The notes: generated by a model not told the origin, from the sequence alone. DNA of 49,646 nucleotides from an uncultured bacterium (GCA_902800055.1 CADCCW010000021.1:1-49646); one strand, 5' to 3'; numbered from the stretch's first letter, positions 15,375 through 23,800 are shown. Translations and numbers: made by a program.

Positions 15375-15834
15375 GAAACTCCGATGGTTGGGGCTCTCAC
15401 TACCGTTCCGCTGCTTCGCGGATGACAACCACTATTCAGTTCGGGGGCAGATTGGGCTCACACAGAGGCGCAGAGACACAGAGGGTTGAGGACAGGATTA
15501 ACAGGATTTACAGGATTGTTTTAGCTGGGGGTGCCCCCCAGAGGACAGGATTAACAGGATTAACAGGATTGATTTAACTGGGGGTGCCCCCCAGACCCCC
15601 AAGACCCATGCGGCGAAGCCGCAGATATAAAACGAGGAATGAGTGGCCGTGTAAGAGGAATGTCACATGCGAAGCGATGAACATTCTGCGGAGCGGGAAT
15701 GCGCCCGCGCCGAAGGCGTCGGGTCGGCCGAGGGCGAAGCCCGAGCCGCGTAGCGGCCGCAAGGGCCCGCGCGAGAGCCATACGGATCGGAGTTTATAAT
15801 CACAAAGCGAGAGAGCCACACGGATCGGAGTTTC
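15375..15834. repeat. Composite inverted-repeat element 5, interrupted by the hairpin cassette
   Basis: The left end (15375-15421) begins GAAACTCCGATGGTTGGGG. The right end is 15688-15795 with a 74-bp insertion at 15697-15770, and a second right end follows at 15811-15834. The interior has CACAGAG octamers, two ACAGGATTA arrays (about 15492-15519 and 15544-15570), GCCCCCCAG palindromes and GCGGC-GAA-GCCGC (15612-15624). No coding frame is supported in 14896-15857. Confidence 0.7.
15697..15770. repeat. GC-rich three-hairpin cassette, copy 2 (inserted)
   Basis: Compared with the right end of element 2 (13100-13135, GCGGAGCGG-TA-GCGAGAGCC), this copy has 74 bp in place of TA. The insert has three hairpins: CGCC-GAA-GGCG (15708-15718), GGGC-GAA-GCCC (15732-15742) and CCGC-GTA-GCGG (15746-15756). 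The middle stem differs from copy 1 by a compensatory pair and the third differs only in its loop. Confidence 0.75.
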
Positions 15835-15859
15835 AAAATTCAACCGTCGGCGCGGGAGA

Positions 15860-18409
15860 TTAGGAGAGGAGTTCGTCGAAGTCGGCGGCGGAGAGGGTTT
15901 CCATGATCGCGGCGTCGGTGGTGTCGACGGTGGCGTTGATGATCGCCTGCTTGCGGCGCTGGAGCGCCAGCACCTTCTCCTCGATCGAGCCCGAGGCGAT
16001 CATCTTCATCACGTAGACCTTCTTCTTCTGGCCGATGCGGTGCGCGCGGTCCGTCGCCTGGTCCTCCACCGCCGGGTTCCACCACGGGTCGTAGTGCATC
16101 ACCATGTCCGCCGCAGTTAGGTTGAGGCCGGTGCCGCCGGCCTTGAGCGAGATGAGGAACACCGGGATCTGCGGCGTGCGGTTGAACTTGCTGCACTGCC
16201 CGAGTCGGTCCTTGGTGGAGCCGTCGAGGTAGCAGTAGGCGATGCCGGCCTCGCGCAGCCGCTTCTGGATGAGCGCGAGCATCTTCACGAACTGGGAGAA
16301 GACGAGCACCTTGTGGCCGGAGTCGATCGCCTGCTGGAGCTGCTCCATGAAGGTGTCGATCTTCGCGCGCGAGGCGATCATGCGCAGCTTGGTGAGCAGC
16401 GCCAGGAGCTCGAAGCGCGACTTCTGGAAGCCCTTGGCCTTGATGATGTCGCCAGCCTGCACGCGCGCGGCCATCAGCGCCTTGGTGTACTCGCGCTGCG
16501 AGTCGTCGGACATCGGGCAGTAGGAGACCTTGATGATCTTGTCCGGCAGGTCCTTTGCCACCGTCTTCTTCACGCGCCGCATGATGAAGGGCGAGATCTT
16601 GCGCTTGAGGCGCGCGAGCGTGGCCTCGGCGTCGGCGTCGCCGTCCGCGATCGGGTCTTCGAACCGGCTGCGGAACGACTCGTAGTCGCCGAGGTAGTCC
16701 GGCATCAGGAAGTCGAAGATCGACCAGACGTCGGCGACGGTGTTCTCGATCGGGGTGCCGGTGAGGACGAGGCGCTGGATGGTGTGGACGCCCTTGACCG
16801 ACTTGGCGCTGCGCGTCTGGCGGTTCTTGATGTTCTGGGCTTCGTCGAGCACGACCACGGAGAAGTCCTGGGTGACGTAGCCGGTCTCGAGGTCGCGCAG
16901 GAGCAGGGCGTAGGAGGTGATGACGACGTCGACTTCGGGGATCTTGGCGAAGAGCGGCTGGCGGTCGTGCCCGGAGACGACGAGCGTCTTCAGCTCCGGG
17001 GTGAAGCGCTGCGCCTCGGCCTCCCAGTTGCGGACGAGCGAGGTGGGGCAGACGATGAGCGCCGGCAGGTTGCGCCCCTTGGCGTCGTGGGCGCGCGGGT
17101 CGCTCCGCGGCAAAGTGAGCCAGGCGAGGGTCTGGAGCGTCTTGCCGAGGCCCATCTCGTCCGCCAGCAGCCCGGAGAGCCCGGCGTTCTCGAGGAAGCG
17201 CATCCAGTAGACGCCCTGCTTCTGGTAGGGGCGGAGGATGCGGTCGAGGTGGCCGAGCGGCACGGGCTCGAACTTGGCGTTGGTGTGGCGTCCGTGCTGG
17301 CGGGTCATGGTGCGCCAGAACTTGGCGCGGCCGGCGTTGACCTCGCAGTCGACGAGGTCGAGCGAGCTCTTGACGTAGGCGGCGTAGGCGGACTTGACGC
17401 GGAACCAGCCGCGCTCGGCGCCGTTCTGCGAGGGGGCGCAGTCGCTGAACACGTCGCGCAGCGCCTCGATGCCGCCGGAGTCCATCAGGACGACCTTGCC
17501 GTCCTTCATCAGGTAGCCGTCGCCGCGGTTGAGCGCGGCCTGGACGTCGGCGGGCGAGACCGCCTTGCCGCGCGCGTCGAAGGTGTAGTGGATGTCGAAG
17601 GCGCCGCCGGGCGCGTCCTTCACGGTGACGACGGGCACGATGGAGGGCATGCCCTCGGTCAGTTCCATCAGCGCGTCGGAGAGGTCGAACCGCCAGCCGG
17701 CGCGGCGGAGCTCGGGGATGCCGGCGCCGAGGAAGTTGAGCACCTTCTGGGGATCGGTGATGTAGTGCCGCGGGTCGCCGTCCTTGTAGCCCGGCTCGAA
17801 GCCCCACTTGAGCAGGCGCTTCACCGCGCTGCGCTCGGCGCCGATCGCGCGGGTGCGCCGGACGAGCGGGTCGTCCTCGTCCTCCAGCCACACCGCGCGC
17901 GGCGGCTGGAGCGAGCAGGCGTGGAAGCGGACGTCGCCGTACTTCGCGTCGACCATTATCGAGAGCGAGGCGCGCGAACCGGCGAGCGCGGCGTAGAAGC
18001 GCGGCTTCATCGGAACTTCGATGAACTCCGGCTCCGGTTCCGGCGGCGGCGCGGCGGGCGCGGGGGCGTCGGAGCGCGGGCGCTCCTCGGGCTCGTCCAT
18101 CTCCATCACCATCTGCGCGATGCCGATGGCGACTACGTGCGGGCAGACCTTGCCGAAGCGCTGGTTGGTGGGGCAGGGGCACTTGGAGTCGATGCGTCCG
18201 TTGGGCTTGAGCTTGAGCGCGACGGGCATCTGGTAGCCGCTCGGCTGGAGGATCTTGCCGGAGATGACGAGGGTGTCGTCGTCGTACTTGACGTCCGAGA
18301 CGTCGCCGGAGTTGCATAGCGCGAGCGCCTGGTTGAATACCTCCTGGCCGCCCCACTGGATTATTTCCTCGTGGGTGATGCCGCTCTTGACCTTGGCGTG
18401 CGGCTTCAT
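15860..18409 (-). CDS. SNF2-family helicase with N-terminal SWIM zinc finger
   Basis: 849-residue DEAD/DEAH-like ATPase that remodels nucleic-acid-protein complexes or translocates on duplex DNA. The SWIM motif is C-P-C ... C-P-H within SKCPCPTNQRFGKVCPHVV (about residues 58-76). A proline-rich linker follows (about residues 95-118). The ATPase core shows DEMGLGKTLQTLAWL (Walker A), VVLDEAQNIKN (motif II, DEAQ), TGTPIEN (motif III), and in the second lobe LVFSQF, SLKAGGTGLNL (motif V) and QATDRAHRIGQ (motif VI). The frame extends upstream, but the ATG at 18409 overlaps the rlmN stop as ATGA, which fixes the start. Its last 40 bases are duplicated beside the ATPase gene. Confidence 0.9.
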   Translation of the reverse strand: MKPHAKVKSGITHEEIIQWGGQEVFNQALALCNSGDVSDVKYDDDTLVISGKILQPSGYQMPVALKLKPNGRIDSKCPCPTNQRFGKVCPHVVAIGIAQMVMEMDEPEERPRSDAPAPAAPPPEPEPEFIEVPMKPRFYAALAGSRASLSIMVDAKYGDVRFHACSLQPPRAVWLEDEDDPLVRRTRAIGAERSAVKRLLKWGFEPGYKDGDPRHYITDPQKVLNFLGAGIPELRRAGWRFDLSDALMELTEGMPSIVPVVTVKDAPGGAFDIHYTFDARGKAVSPADVQAALNRGDGYLMKDGKVVLMDSGGIEALRDVFSDCAPSQNGAERGWFRVKSAYAAYVKSSLDLVDCEVNAGRAKFWRTMTRQHGRHTNAKFEPVPLGHLDRILRPYQKQGVYWMRFLENAGLSGLLADEMGLGKTLQTLAWLTLPRSDPRAHDAKGRNLPALIVCPTSLVRNWEAEAQRFTPELKTLVVSGHDRQPLFAKIPEVDVVITSYALLLRDLETGYVTQDFSVVVLDEAQNIKNRQTRSAKSVKGVHTIQRLVLTGTPIENTVADVWSIFDFLMPDYLGDYESFRSRFEDPIADGDADAEATLARLKRKISPFIMRRVKKTVAKDLPDKIIKVSYCPMSDDSQREYTKALMAARVQAGDIIKAKGFQKSRFELLALLTKLRMIASRAKIDTFMEQLQQAIDSGHKVLVFSQFVKMLALIQKRLREAGIAYCYLDGSTKDRLGQCSKFNRTPQIPVFLISLKAGGTGLNLTAADMVMHYDPWWNPAVEDQATDRAHRIGQKKKVYVMKMIASGSIEEKVLALQRRKQAIINATVDTTDAAIMETLSAADFDELLS

Positions 18410-19452
18410 GTCGCGGCCTCCCTTGGCGCGGCGGCGCGGCGGAGCCGGAGCTGGCCGCAGGCGGCGTCGGCGTCCTTGCCGCGGCTGCGGCGGAGCATGG
18501 TCTGGACGCCGCGCTTCATGAGGACATCGAGGAACATGAGCATGGTCGACTCGTCCGGCGTGCGGAAGTCCGGGCGGTGCGCGACGGGCGAAAGGGGGAT
18601 GAGGTTCACCTTCGCCATCGGCACGCGGCGGACCTGGCGGGCGAGCTCCTCGGCGCAGGCGCGGGAGTCGTTGACGCCGGCGACGACGGTGTACTCGAAG
18701 GTGATGATGCGCTTGGTGGCGGCGGTGTAGGCGGCGCAGGCGGGGAGGAGCACGTCGAGCGGCCAGCGGCGGTTCACCGGCATCAGCTGAGAGCGGAGCT
18801 CGTCGTTGGGCGCGTGGAGCGAGACGGAGAGCTCGAACTGGATGCCTTCGCGGGCGAGGCGCTCGATGCCGGGCACGACGCCGCAGGTGGAAATGGTGAT
18901 GTGCCGCGCGCCGATGTTGGGCCCGCGGCCGGAGTTGATGAGCCGAAGGGCGCGCAGGGTCTCGTCGTAGTTGGCGAAGGGCTCGCCCATGCCCATGACG
19001 ACGATGTTGGTGACTTCGCCGAACGAGCGCGCGAGCATGTGCTGGGCGACGATCTCGTCCGCGGCGAGCGAGCGGGAGAGCCCGTTCGCGCCGCTGGCGC
19101 AGAAGGCGCAGCCCATGGCGCAGCCGGCCTGGGTGGAGATGCACTGGGTGAAGCGCGAGGCGGCGGGGATGAGGACGGTCTCGACCGCCTCGCCGTCGGC
19201 GAAGGAGACGAGGAGCTTCTTGGTGCCGTCGGAGGACTCGGAGACTGCGGCGACTTCGCAGGGCGTGATGGGGAACTCCTCCTTGAGCGTCTCGCGGAAG
19301 TCCTTCGGGAGCGTAGTAGCCCCATCCCAGTCGCGTATGCAATCGCGATACAGCGACTGGAGTATCTGGTCTGCCCTGAATGCGCGCAGTCCCCGCTCCG
19401 CAAGGATCGGCTTCCACTCGTCGGGCAATATGCTCCAGGCGGGTTTGGTCAT
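18406..19452 (-). CDS. rlmN: 23S rRNA (adenine-2503-C2)-methyltransferase RlmN
   Basis: 348-residue radical SAM enzyme that methylates A2503 of 23S rRNA and A37 of some tRNAs. The radical SAM cysteines are Cys111, Cys115 and Cys118 in QAGCAMGCAFC. NIVVMGMGEPFANYD (about residues 150-164) is the SAM-binding GEP block, and the C-terminal RRSRGKDADAACGQL holds the second catalytic cysteine. Length is normal for the family. Its start codon follows TATAAT by only 8 nt, so the mRNA is nearly leaderless. The stop overlaps the helicase start (ATGA), implying coupled translation. It diverges from gltX. Confidence 0.95.
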   Translation of the reverse strand: MTKPAWSILPDEWKPILAERGLRAFRADQILQSLYRDCIRDWDGATTLPKDFRETLKEEFPITPCEVAAVSESSDGTKKLLVSFADGEAVETVLIPAASRFTQCISTQAGCAMGCAFCASGANGLSRSLAADEIVAQHMLARSFGEVTNIVVMGMGEPFANYDETLRALRLINSGRGPNIGARHITISTCGVVPGIERLAREGIQFELSVSLHAPNDELRSQLMPVNRRWPLDVLLPACAAYTAATKRIITFEYTVVAGVNDSRACAEELARQVRRVPMAKVNLIPLSPVAHRPDFRTPDESTMLMFLDVLMKRGVQTMLRRSRGKDADAACGQLRLRRAAAPREAAT

Positions 19453-19460
19453 CGGCGCGT

Positions 19461-19469
19461 ATTATATCA
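19461..19469 (-). promoter_or_regulatory. Extended -10 promoter of rlmN (leaderless)
   Basis: Minus strand TATGA-TATAAT-ACGCGCCG-ATG: TATAAT complementary to 19461-19466 and only 8 nt before the start codon. The transcription start should fall 1-3 nt before the ATG. Confidence 0.65.
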
Positions 19470-19540
19470 TAATTTCGCGAGTTGTTGGGCGGGGGATTTT
19501 TGCGGACCTTGTGAGCTGGGCAAATGTGCGTCGGCGAAAA

Positions 19541-19549
19541 TGATATAAT
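19541..19549 (+). promoter_or_regulatory. Extended -10 promoter of gltX (near-leaderless)
   Basis: TGA-TATAAT-ACA (TATAAT 19544-19549) lies 10 nt before the gltX ATG at 19560. The expected leader is about 4 nt with no ribosome site. It is back to back with the rlmN promoter. Confidence 0.65.
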
Positions 19550-19559
19550 ACACTTCACT

Positions 19560-20933
19560 ATGTCAGATATCAGAGTCAGATTCGCCCCGTCGCCGACGGG
19601 AAAGGTGCACATCGGCAACATCCGCGCCGCCATCTACAACTGGCTTTTCGCGCGCCACACGGGCGGGAAGTTCCTGCTGCGCGTCGAGGACACCGACCTC
19701 GAGCGCTCCACGCCCGAGGCGATCGCCGTCCTCTTCGACTGCATGAAGTGGCTTGGCCTCGACTGGGACGAGGAGGTCTTCTACCAGACGAAGAACGTGA
19801 AGCGCCATCTCGAGGTCGTCGACCAGCTCCTCGCGAGCGGCCACGCCTACAAGGTGGAGCGGACCTCGCGCGATGGCAAGACCGGCGTCGTCACCATGTT
19901 CAGGATGCCCAAGGAGGGGACGATCGAGTTCGACGACATCGTCAAGGGCCACATGGCAAAGAAGGCGGAGGACATCCAGGACTTCGCGATCGTCCGCTCC
20001 GACGGCTCGCCGATCTTCCACATCGCGAACGTGGTGGACGACATCGACCAGCGCGTCACCCACATCATCCGCGGCGACGACCACGTCGAGAACACGTTCA
20101 AGCACATCTGCATCTTCCGCGCGCTCGGCGCCGAGGTGCCGCGGTACGCCCACCTCTCGATGATCGTCAACCAGCAGGGGAAGCCGTACTCCAAGCGCGA
20201 CGGCGCGGCGTTCGTGGGCGAGTACCGCGAGCAGGGGTATCTGCCCGAGGCGCTCTTCAACTACCTGCTGCTCCTGGGCTGGAACCCCGGCGACGACCGC
20301 GAGGTGCTGTCGCGCGAGGAGATGGTGAAGCTCTTCGAGCTCGAGAAGGTGCACGTCACCGCGGCGATGTTCGACCCCAAGAAGCTCGCCTGGATGAACG
20401 GCGAGTACATCAAGAAGATACCGGCGGCGGAGTTCCGCGACATGCTCGTGCGCTCGTCGGCGTCCGAAGGCTCCTCCTCAGGGTCCCTCGGCGAATACGC
20501 CGTATCCCTTCGCTCGGACCTTCGCGACGCCTCCGAGCGGATTGCCTGGTGGGACTATCTCGCCGCGCAGATACAGGTGAGGACAAAGTTCCTTACGGGG
20601 CTTGGCGACTCGATTCGCTGCTTTGTCTCGGACGATTTCCCGTTCGACGAGAAGGCGGTCGAGAAGCGGCTCAGGAAGCCTGGCGTGAAGGCGTTGCTCC
20701 TCGACCTCGCGGAGCGCTTCGAGAAGGTCGCCGACTGGTCGGCGCCGGCGCTGGAGGCGGTGGTGAAGGAGCTGTCGCAGGGCAACGGCATGGGGCCGTG
20801 GGTGCATCCAATCCGCGTTGCGGTCTCGGGCCGCGGCGAGGGAATCGGCCTCTTTGAGATGCTCCAGCTCCTCGGCCGCGAGACTACTCTCGCGCGCCTC
20901 CGCAAAGCAGCCGAGACAATGGCCGCGGATTGA
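19560..20933 (+). CDS. gltX: Glutamyl-tRNA synthetase
   Basis: 457-residue class I aminoacyl-tRNA synthetase that charges tRNA-Glu (and tRNA-Gln if no GlnRS is present). The start MSDIRVRFAPSPTG is the family N-terminus with the HIGH-equivalent HIGN (residues 17-20). RVEDTD, the IRGDDHVENT block and YSKRDGAAF (KMSKS-equivalent) follow in order. A longer upstream frame exists, but the promoter lies inside it, so 19560 is the start. A serine-rich segment (about residues 300-325) sits where the anticodon-binding region begins and is encoded by a fold-back sequence. The stop TGA overlaps the ATG of the next gene. Confidence 0.95.
   Translation: MSDIRVRFAPSPTGKVHIGNIRAAIYNWLFARHTGGKFLLRVEDTDLERSTPEAIAVLFDCMKWLGLDWDEEVFYQTKNVKRHLEVVDQLLASGHAYKVERTSRDGKTGVVTMFRMPKEGTIEFDDIVKGHMAKKAEDIQDFAIVRSDGSPIFHIANVVDDIDQRVTHIIRGDDHVENTFKHICIFRALGAEVPRYAHLSMIVNQQGKPYSKRDGAAFVGEYREQGYLPEALFNYLLLLGWNPGDDREVLSREEMVKLFELEKVHVTAAMFDPKKLAWMNGEYIKKIPAAEFRDMLVRSSASEGSSSGSLGEYAVSLRSDLRDASERIAWWDYLAAQIQVRTKFLTGLGDSIRCFVSDDFPFDEKAVEKRLRKPGVKALLLDLAERFEKVADWSAPALEAVVKELSQGNGMGPWVHPIRVAVSGRGEGIGLFEMLQLLGRETTLARLRKAAETMAAD
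20459..20531. repeat. Fold-back sequence inside gltX
   Basis: GGCGTCCGAAGG (20459-20470) is complementary, with one bulge, to CCTTCGCGACGCC (20519-20531). A second small hairpin GGCG-AATA-CGCC lies between them (20500-20511). It encodes a Ser/Gly-rich loop in frame. It is not a tandem array like those in the amidotransferase genes, so its relation to them is uncertain. Confidence 0.4.
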
Positions 20934-23095
20934 TGATGCGCAGATTACTGCTGCTCCTGCCGCTTACATTTTCCGCCCATCTATTCGGGGCGAACTCTAA
21001 TCTGTCGCCGGATTTCGAGGAAATGATCGATCGGTGGACTGAAAACGCTCGCACCAACTTGACTGAGGAGACGACTGTCAGATTCCGCGACAATGTTTTG
21101 ATTCCATTTGTGCGGCGTGAAATCCCCAACCCGTTTTCGCCCGGAGGCGAAGAGCATGGCAAGCCGTGGGCCGAAAGGGCGGAGAAGGTCTACGAAACAG
21201 GACTGAGAGACATGTGCGGTGGCTGGGACAGCCTGAAATATCTCACCCCAAAGAACTGCGAAGAGGCAGCTAATCTTCGCAAGGATGGATGTAACGAGCC
21301 TTTTATTACATTATTGTCGGCATTGGACAATAATCTGCAATGGCACATTGATCCCAAAGAGTCGCTTAAGCGCATTGAAGAGGCGGATAATGCTATCGGA
21401 GCAAGGCCGAGTTCGGCGTTTCTCAAGTTGCTTGTGTCGCAATTCAAATGTCTTATCTGGCGCGAGAACTATGATGAAAGAATCACCCGGTTCAAGGAAT
21501 GGCTCAATTCGCGTAAATTCTCATCCGAAGACGAGTTGCCGGTATACTATCTGCATCGCACCTTCTTCGGCAATGACATAGGCTGTCTGGAGGGATTTCC
21601 TTTTCTTTCATGGGCATGCACCGTGGAAACTGCCTATGCGACATTTTCCGAAGCCTCGGCTGTCGCCGGGAACGGCATCGCTTCATCTTTTTCGCACAAG
21701 GGGCGTCAGATGATGCTTGAACGAAGTGGCATTGCCCTTGAAATGCTCGACGATGCCGACAAGATACGACCGGGTCGCATCGAGTCCATGTCGCGCCGTC
21801 TGTATATTGCCGGCGAATGTCGCAGGGGCTATTACGATATGCGCCAGAAAATATTCAATGAGGTTTCGGCGCTGAGGCTTGACGACCCCAGGACAATCGG
21901 CGACTATACTTGGTTCAATCTCTATCAAAGATGGGGCGGAAGCCACCGCCAAATGCGCAGGTTCGCACAGGCGTGCTACAATACCAAGCGGCACGACACC
22001 CTGCTTCCCTATTTTTATGCCGAGACGATGTGTAAATTCGTCCGGGATTCCAAGAGAGATCCGTACGAATACTTTCGCACCCATCCAAGAGTCGTCGACA
22101 AGTGCATTGAAGTCTGCATGCGCCAGGCGACAAACGAGCTTGCCCACGGGTATGTTCGCCTTCGAGCGCCCGCTGTAGGTGCGGCTGTGGCATACTATGC
22201 AGGTCGTTACGAGAAAGCGATGGAATTTGCACCATACCTACAGGGCTATTTTGAACACTTCTATTCCAATTACCGAGACGGGCTCAACATTCTTTTCTTT
22301 GATTGCACAAAAATTTATGATTCTATTTGGGCTATCTACTTAGGAAAGTATAAACAGATCGCCTTGTCGCTCCAACGCCTCTATGACGAGGGCAAATACA
22401 AGGAGTTGCTTGAACAAATCCCCGCCATACCCGGCGATGCCTATGATCGGCATAATTTTCTTCGTCATGTGCGTACGCTGGAGTTCAACGCCAGGATGAA
22501 GGTGGACTTTGAGGAGGGGAAGGACGTCAGAGCCAAGGTGCTGAGCTATTTCCCCGGCTGGTGCGACGAAGGATGGTGGCGAACCGACGACTGGTCGTGG
22601 CAGACGTGGAAGAGTTTTGGATTCAGAAACCACGTTTCATGGCGCGCCCAAATCCCGAAGAACCACGAACTGGAGCTGGTTTTGCGCCCAAAGCCTGGGA
22701 CGAAAGGTCGGCATGTGCTGGTCGTGGTGCGTCGAGTGTACGAGGAGACCCGCCATTTGCCGTTGAACGGCATTCCGTTCGTGACCTTCATCTGGGAGAA
22801 GGACAGGACCGGCGTCTATCTCGAAAACGACTACTACAAACTGGAGAAAATCGACCCTGACCGGGCTGTCTGGAAACCTGCCAAGGGCGAAGAAAGGAAG
22901 ATAAGATTGGTCTTAAACGACTGGCGAGTTGAAGTGTTCGTGGACGACGGCGATGAACCAGTCGTATCAACGCAAAAATATGCCATGACAATTGAACGTT
23001 CGCCTGAAATCGGATACGCGAGTTTTGTCGGCGACAATGTTAAGATATCCAACATAGCTGTGCGCAAGCCACAGTTGCATACAGGAGGGAAGTGA
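20933..23095 (+). CDS. Unknown exported protein with C-terminal sandwich-like domain
   Basis: About 720 residues; I do not recognise the family. MMRRLLLLLPLTFSAHLFGA is a clear Sec signal peptide. Residues 20-530 look mainly helical, rich in Trp, Tyr and Arg, with repeat-like helical hairpins. From about residue 600 the protein turns to beta-strand, and its ending (IGYASFVGDNVKISNIAV) resembles the last strands of concanavalin A-like or glycoside-hydrolase accessory domains. The ATG at 20933 overlaps the gltX stop (TGATG); a TTG at 20930 is an alternative. It is AT-richer than gltX despite the overlap. A cell-envelope or polysaccharide-related role is only a guess. Confidence 0.7.
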   Translation: MMRRLLLLLPLTFSAHLFGANSNLSPDFEEMIDRWTENARTNLTEETTVRFRDNVLIPFVRREIPNPFSPGGEEHGKPWAERAEKVYETGLRDMCGGWDSLKYLTPKNCEEAANLRKDGCNEPFITLLSALDNNLQWHIDPKESLKRIEEADNAIGARPSSAFLKLLVSQFKCLIWRENYDERITRFKEWLNSRKFSSEDELPVYYLHRTFFGNDIGCLEGFPFLSWACTVETAYATFSEASAVAGNGIASSFSHKGRQMMLERSGIALEMLDDADKIRPGRIESMSRRLYIAGECRRGYYDMRQKIFNEVSALRLDDPRTIGDYTWFNLYQRWGGSHRQMRRFAQACYNTKRHDTLLPYFYAETMCKFVRDSKRDPYEYFRTHPRVVDKCIEVCMRQATNELAHGYVRLRAPAVGAAVAYYAGRYEKAMEFAPYLQGYFEHFYSNYRDGLNILFFDCTKIYDSIWAIYLGKYKQIALSLQRLYDEGKYKELLEQIPAIPGDAYDRHNFLRHVRTLEFNARMKVDFEEGKDVRAKVLSYFPGWCDEGWWRTDDWSWQTWKSFGFRNHVSWRAQIPKNHELELVLRPKPGTKGRHVLVVVRRVYEETRHLPLNGIPFVTFIWEKDRTGVYLENDYYKLEKIDPDRAVWKPAKGEERKIRLVLNDWRVEVFVDDGDEPVVSTQKYAMTIERSPEIGYASFVGDNVKISNIAVRKPQLHTGGK

Positions 23096-23110
23096 GGAAG
23101 GTTTCGTCTG

Positions 23111-23800
23111 ATGGCTGATGTCCCCAAAATCGTGCTGCCGCACGGAGGCTACAAGAAGCTCTTGGTCTATCGCAAGAGCGATGTGGTCTATGAGGGCACG
23201 GTAGTGTTCTGCCGGCGGTTCTTGCCTCCTCGCGGCGACCGCACCGTCGACCAGATGGTGCAGGCGGCGAGAAGCTGCAAGCAGAATATCGCCGAGGGCA
23301 GTTCTGCTTCGGGTACCAGTAAGGAGACGGAAATCAAGCTCACCAACGTCGCCCGCGCCACGCTTGACGAGTTGATGGAGGATTATCTCGACTATCTGAA
23401 GCGGAACAACCTCGCGGAGTGGAGTGCAGACGACCAGCGAGCAAGCTTTGCCAGGGACTACGCGAAAAAGCACAACGACTGGAGCGACTGGCAAGAGATA
23501 TTCGAGACGCGGCCGGCCGAGACGCTCGCAAACCTGATGCTGACCATCTGCAACCAAACCAGCTACATGCTCGGACGCATGATCGAACGGCAAGAGGCCG
23601 ACTTCAAGAAGTTCGGCGGGGTTCGCGAGCGGATGCACGCCGCCAGGACTTCAGCGCGGGCAGAGGACTTCAGCCGCGGGATATACAGCCGCCTTGCAGG
23701 CGCGGCCACTTCAGAGGAACTGGAGAAGACCGCTGAATTGATTCGCAATGAGATCGACCGTATTTCGGCAAGCATTGCCAGAAAGAGAGGCTGGCGATGA
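23111..23800 (+). CDS. Four-helix-bundle protein with suffix domain
   Basis: 229-residue protein of the four-helix-bundle family first known from 23S rRNA intervening sequences, in the longer 'suffix' form. HGGYKKLLVYRKSDVVY leads into RTVDQMVQAARSCKQNIAEGS, the family hallmark, followed by SKETEIKLTNVARATLDELMEDYLDYL; the C-terminal third is another helical bundle. The biochemical function of free-standing copies is unknown; they are widespread in environmental genomes. It starts 15 bp after the exported protein and is followed by a fold-back GTAGGAC array. No rRNA gene is adjacent, so this copy is not an intervening-sequence protein here. Confidence 0.85.
   Translation: MADVPKIVLPHGGYKKLLVYRKSDVVYEGTVVFCRRFLPPRGDRTVDQMVQAARSCKQNIAEGSSASGTSKETEIKLTNVARATLDELMEDYLDYLKRNNLAEWSADDQRASFARDYAKKHNDWSDWQEIFETRPAETLANLMLTICNQTSYMLGRMIERQEADFKKFGGVRERMHAARTSARAEDFSRGIYSRLAGAATSEELEKTAELIRNEIDRISASIARKRGWR

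Noticed and set aside
12850..15834. CRISPR array in the repeat-rich region
   Set aside because: Repeats are contiguous arrays or inverted-repeat elements, not regularly spaced direct repeats with unique spacers, and no cas gene is nearby.
16313..18319. A 668-codon open frame antisense to the SNF2 helicase gene
   Set aside because: It mirrors third-codon GC bias of the helicase, has no recognisable motif, and the opposite strand carries all helicase motifs in order.
23111..23800. 23S rRNA intervening-sequence protein
   Set aside because: The family matches, but there is no 23S gene around it; it is a free-standing copy with the suffix domain.
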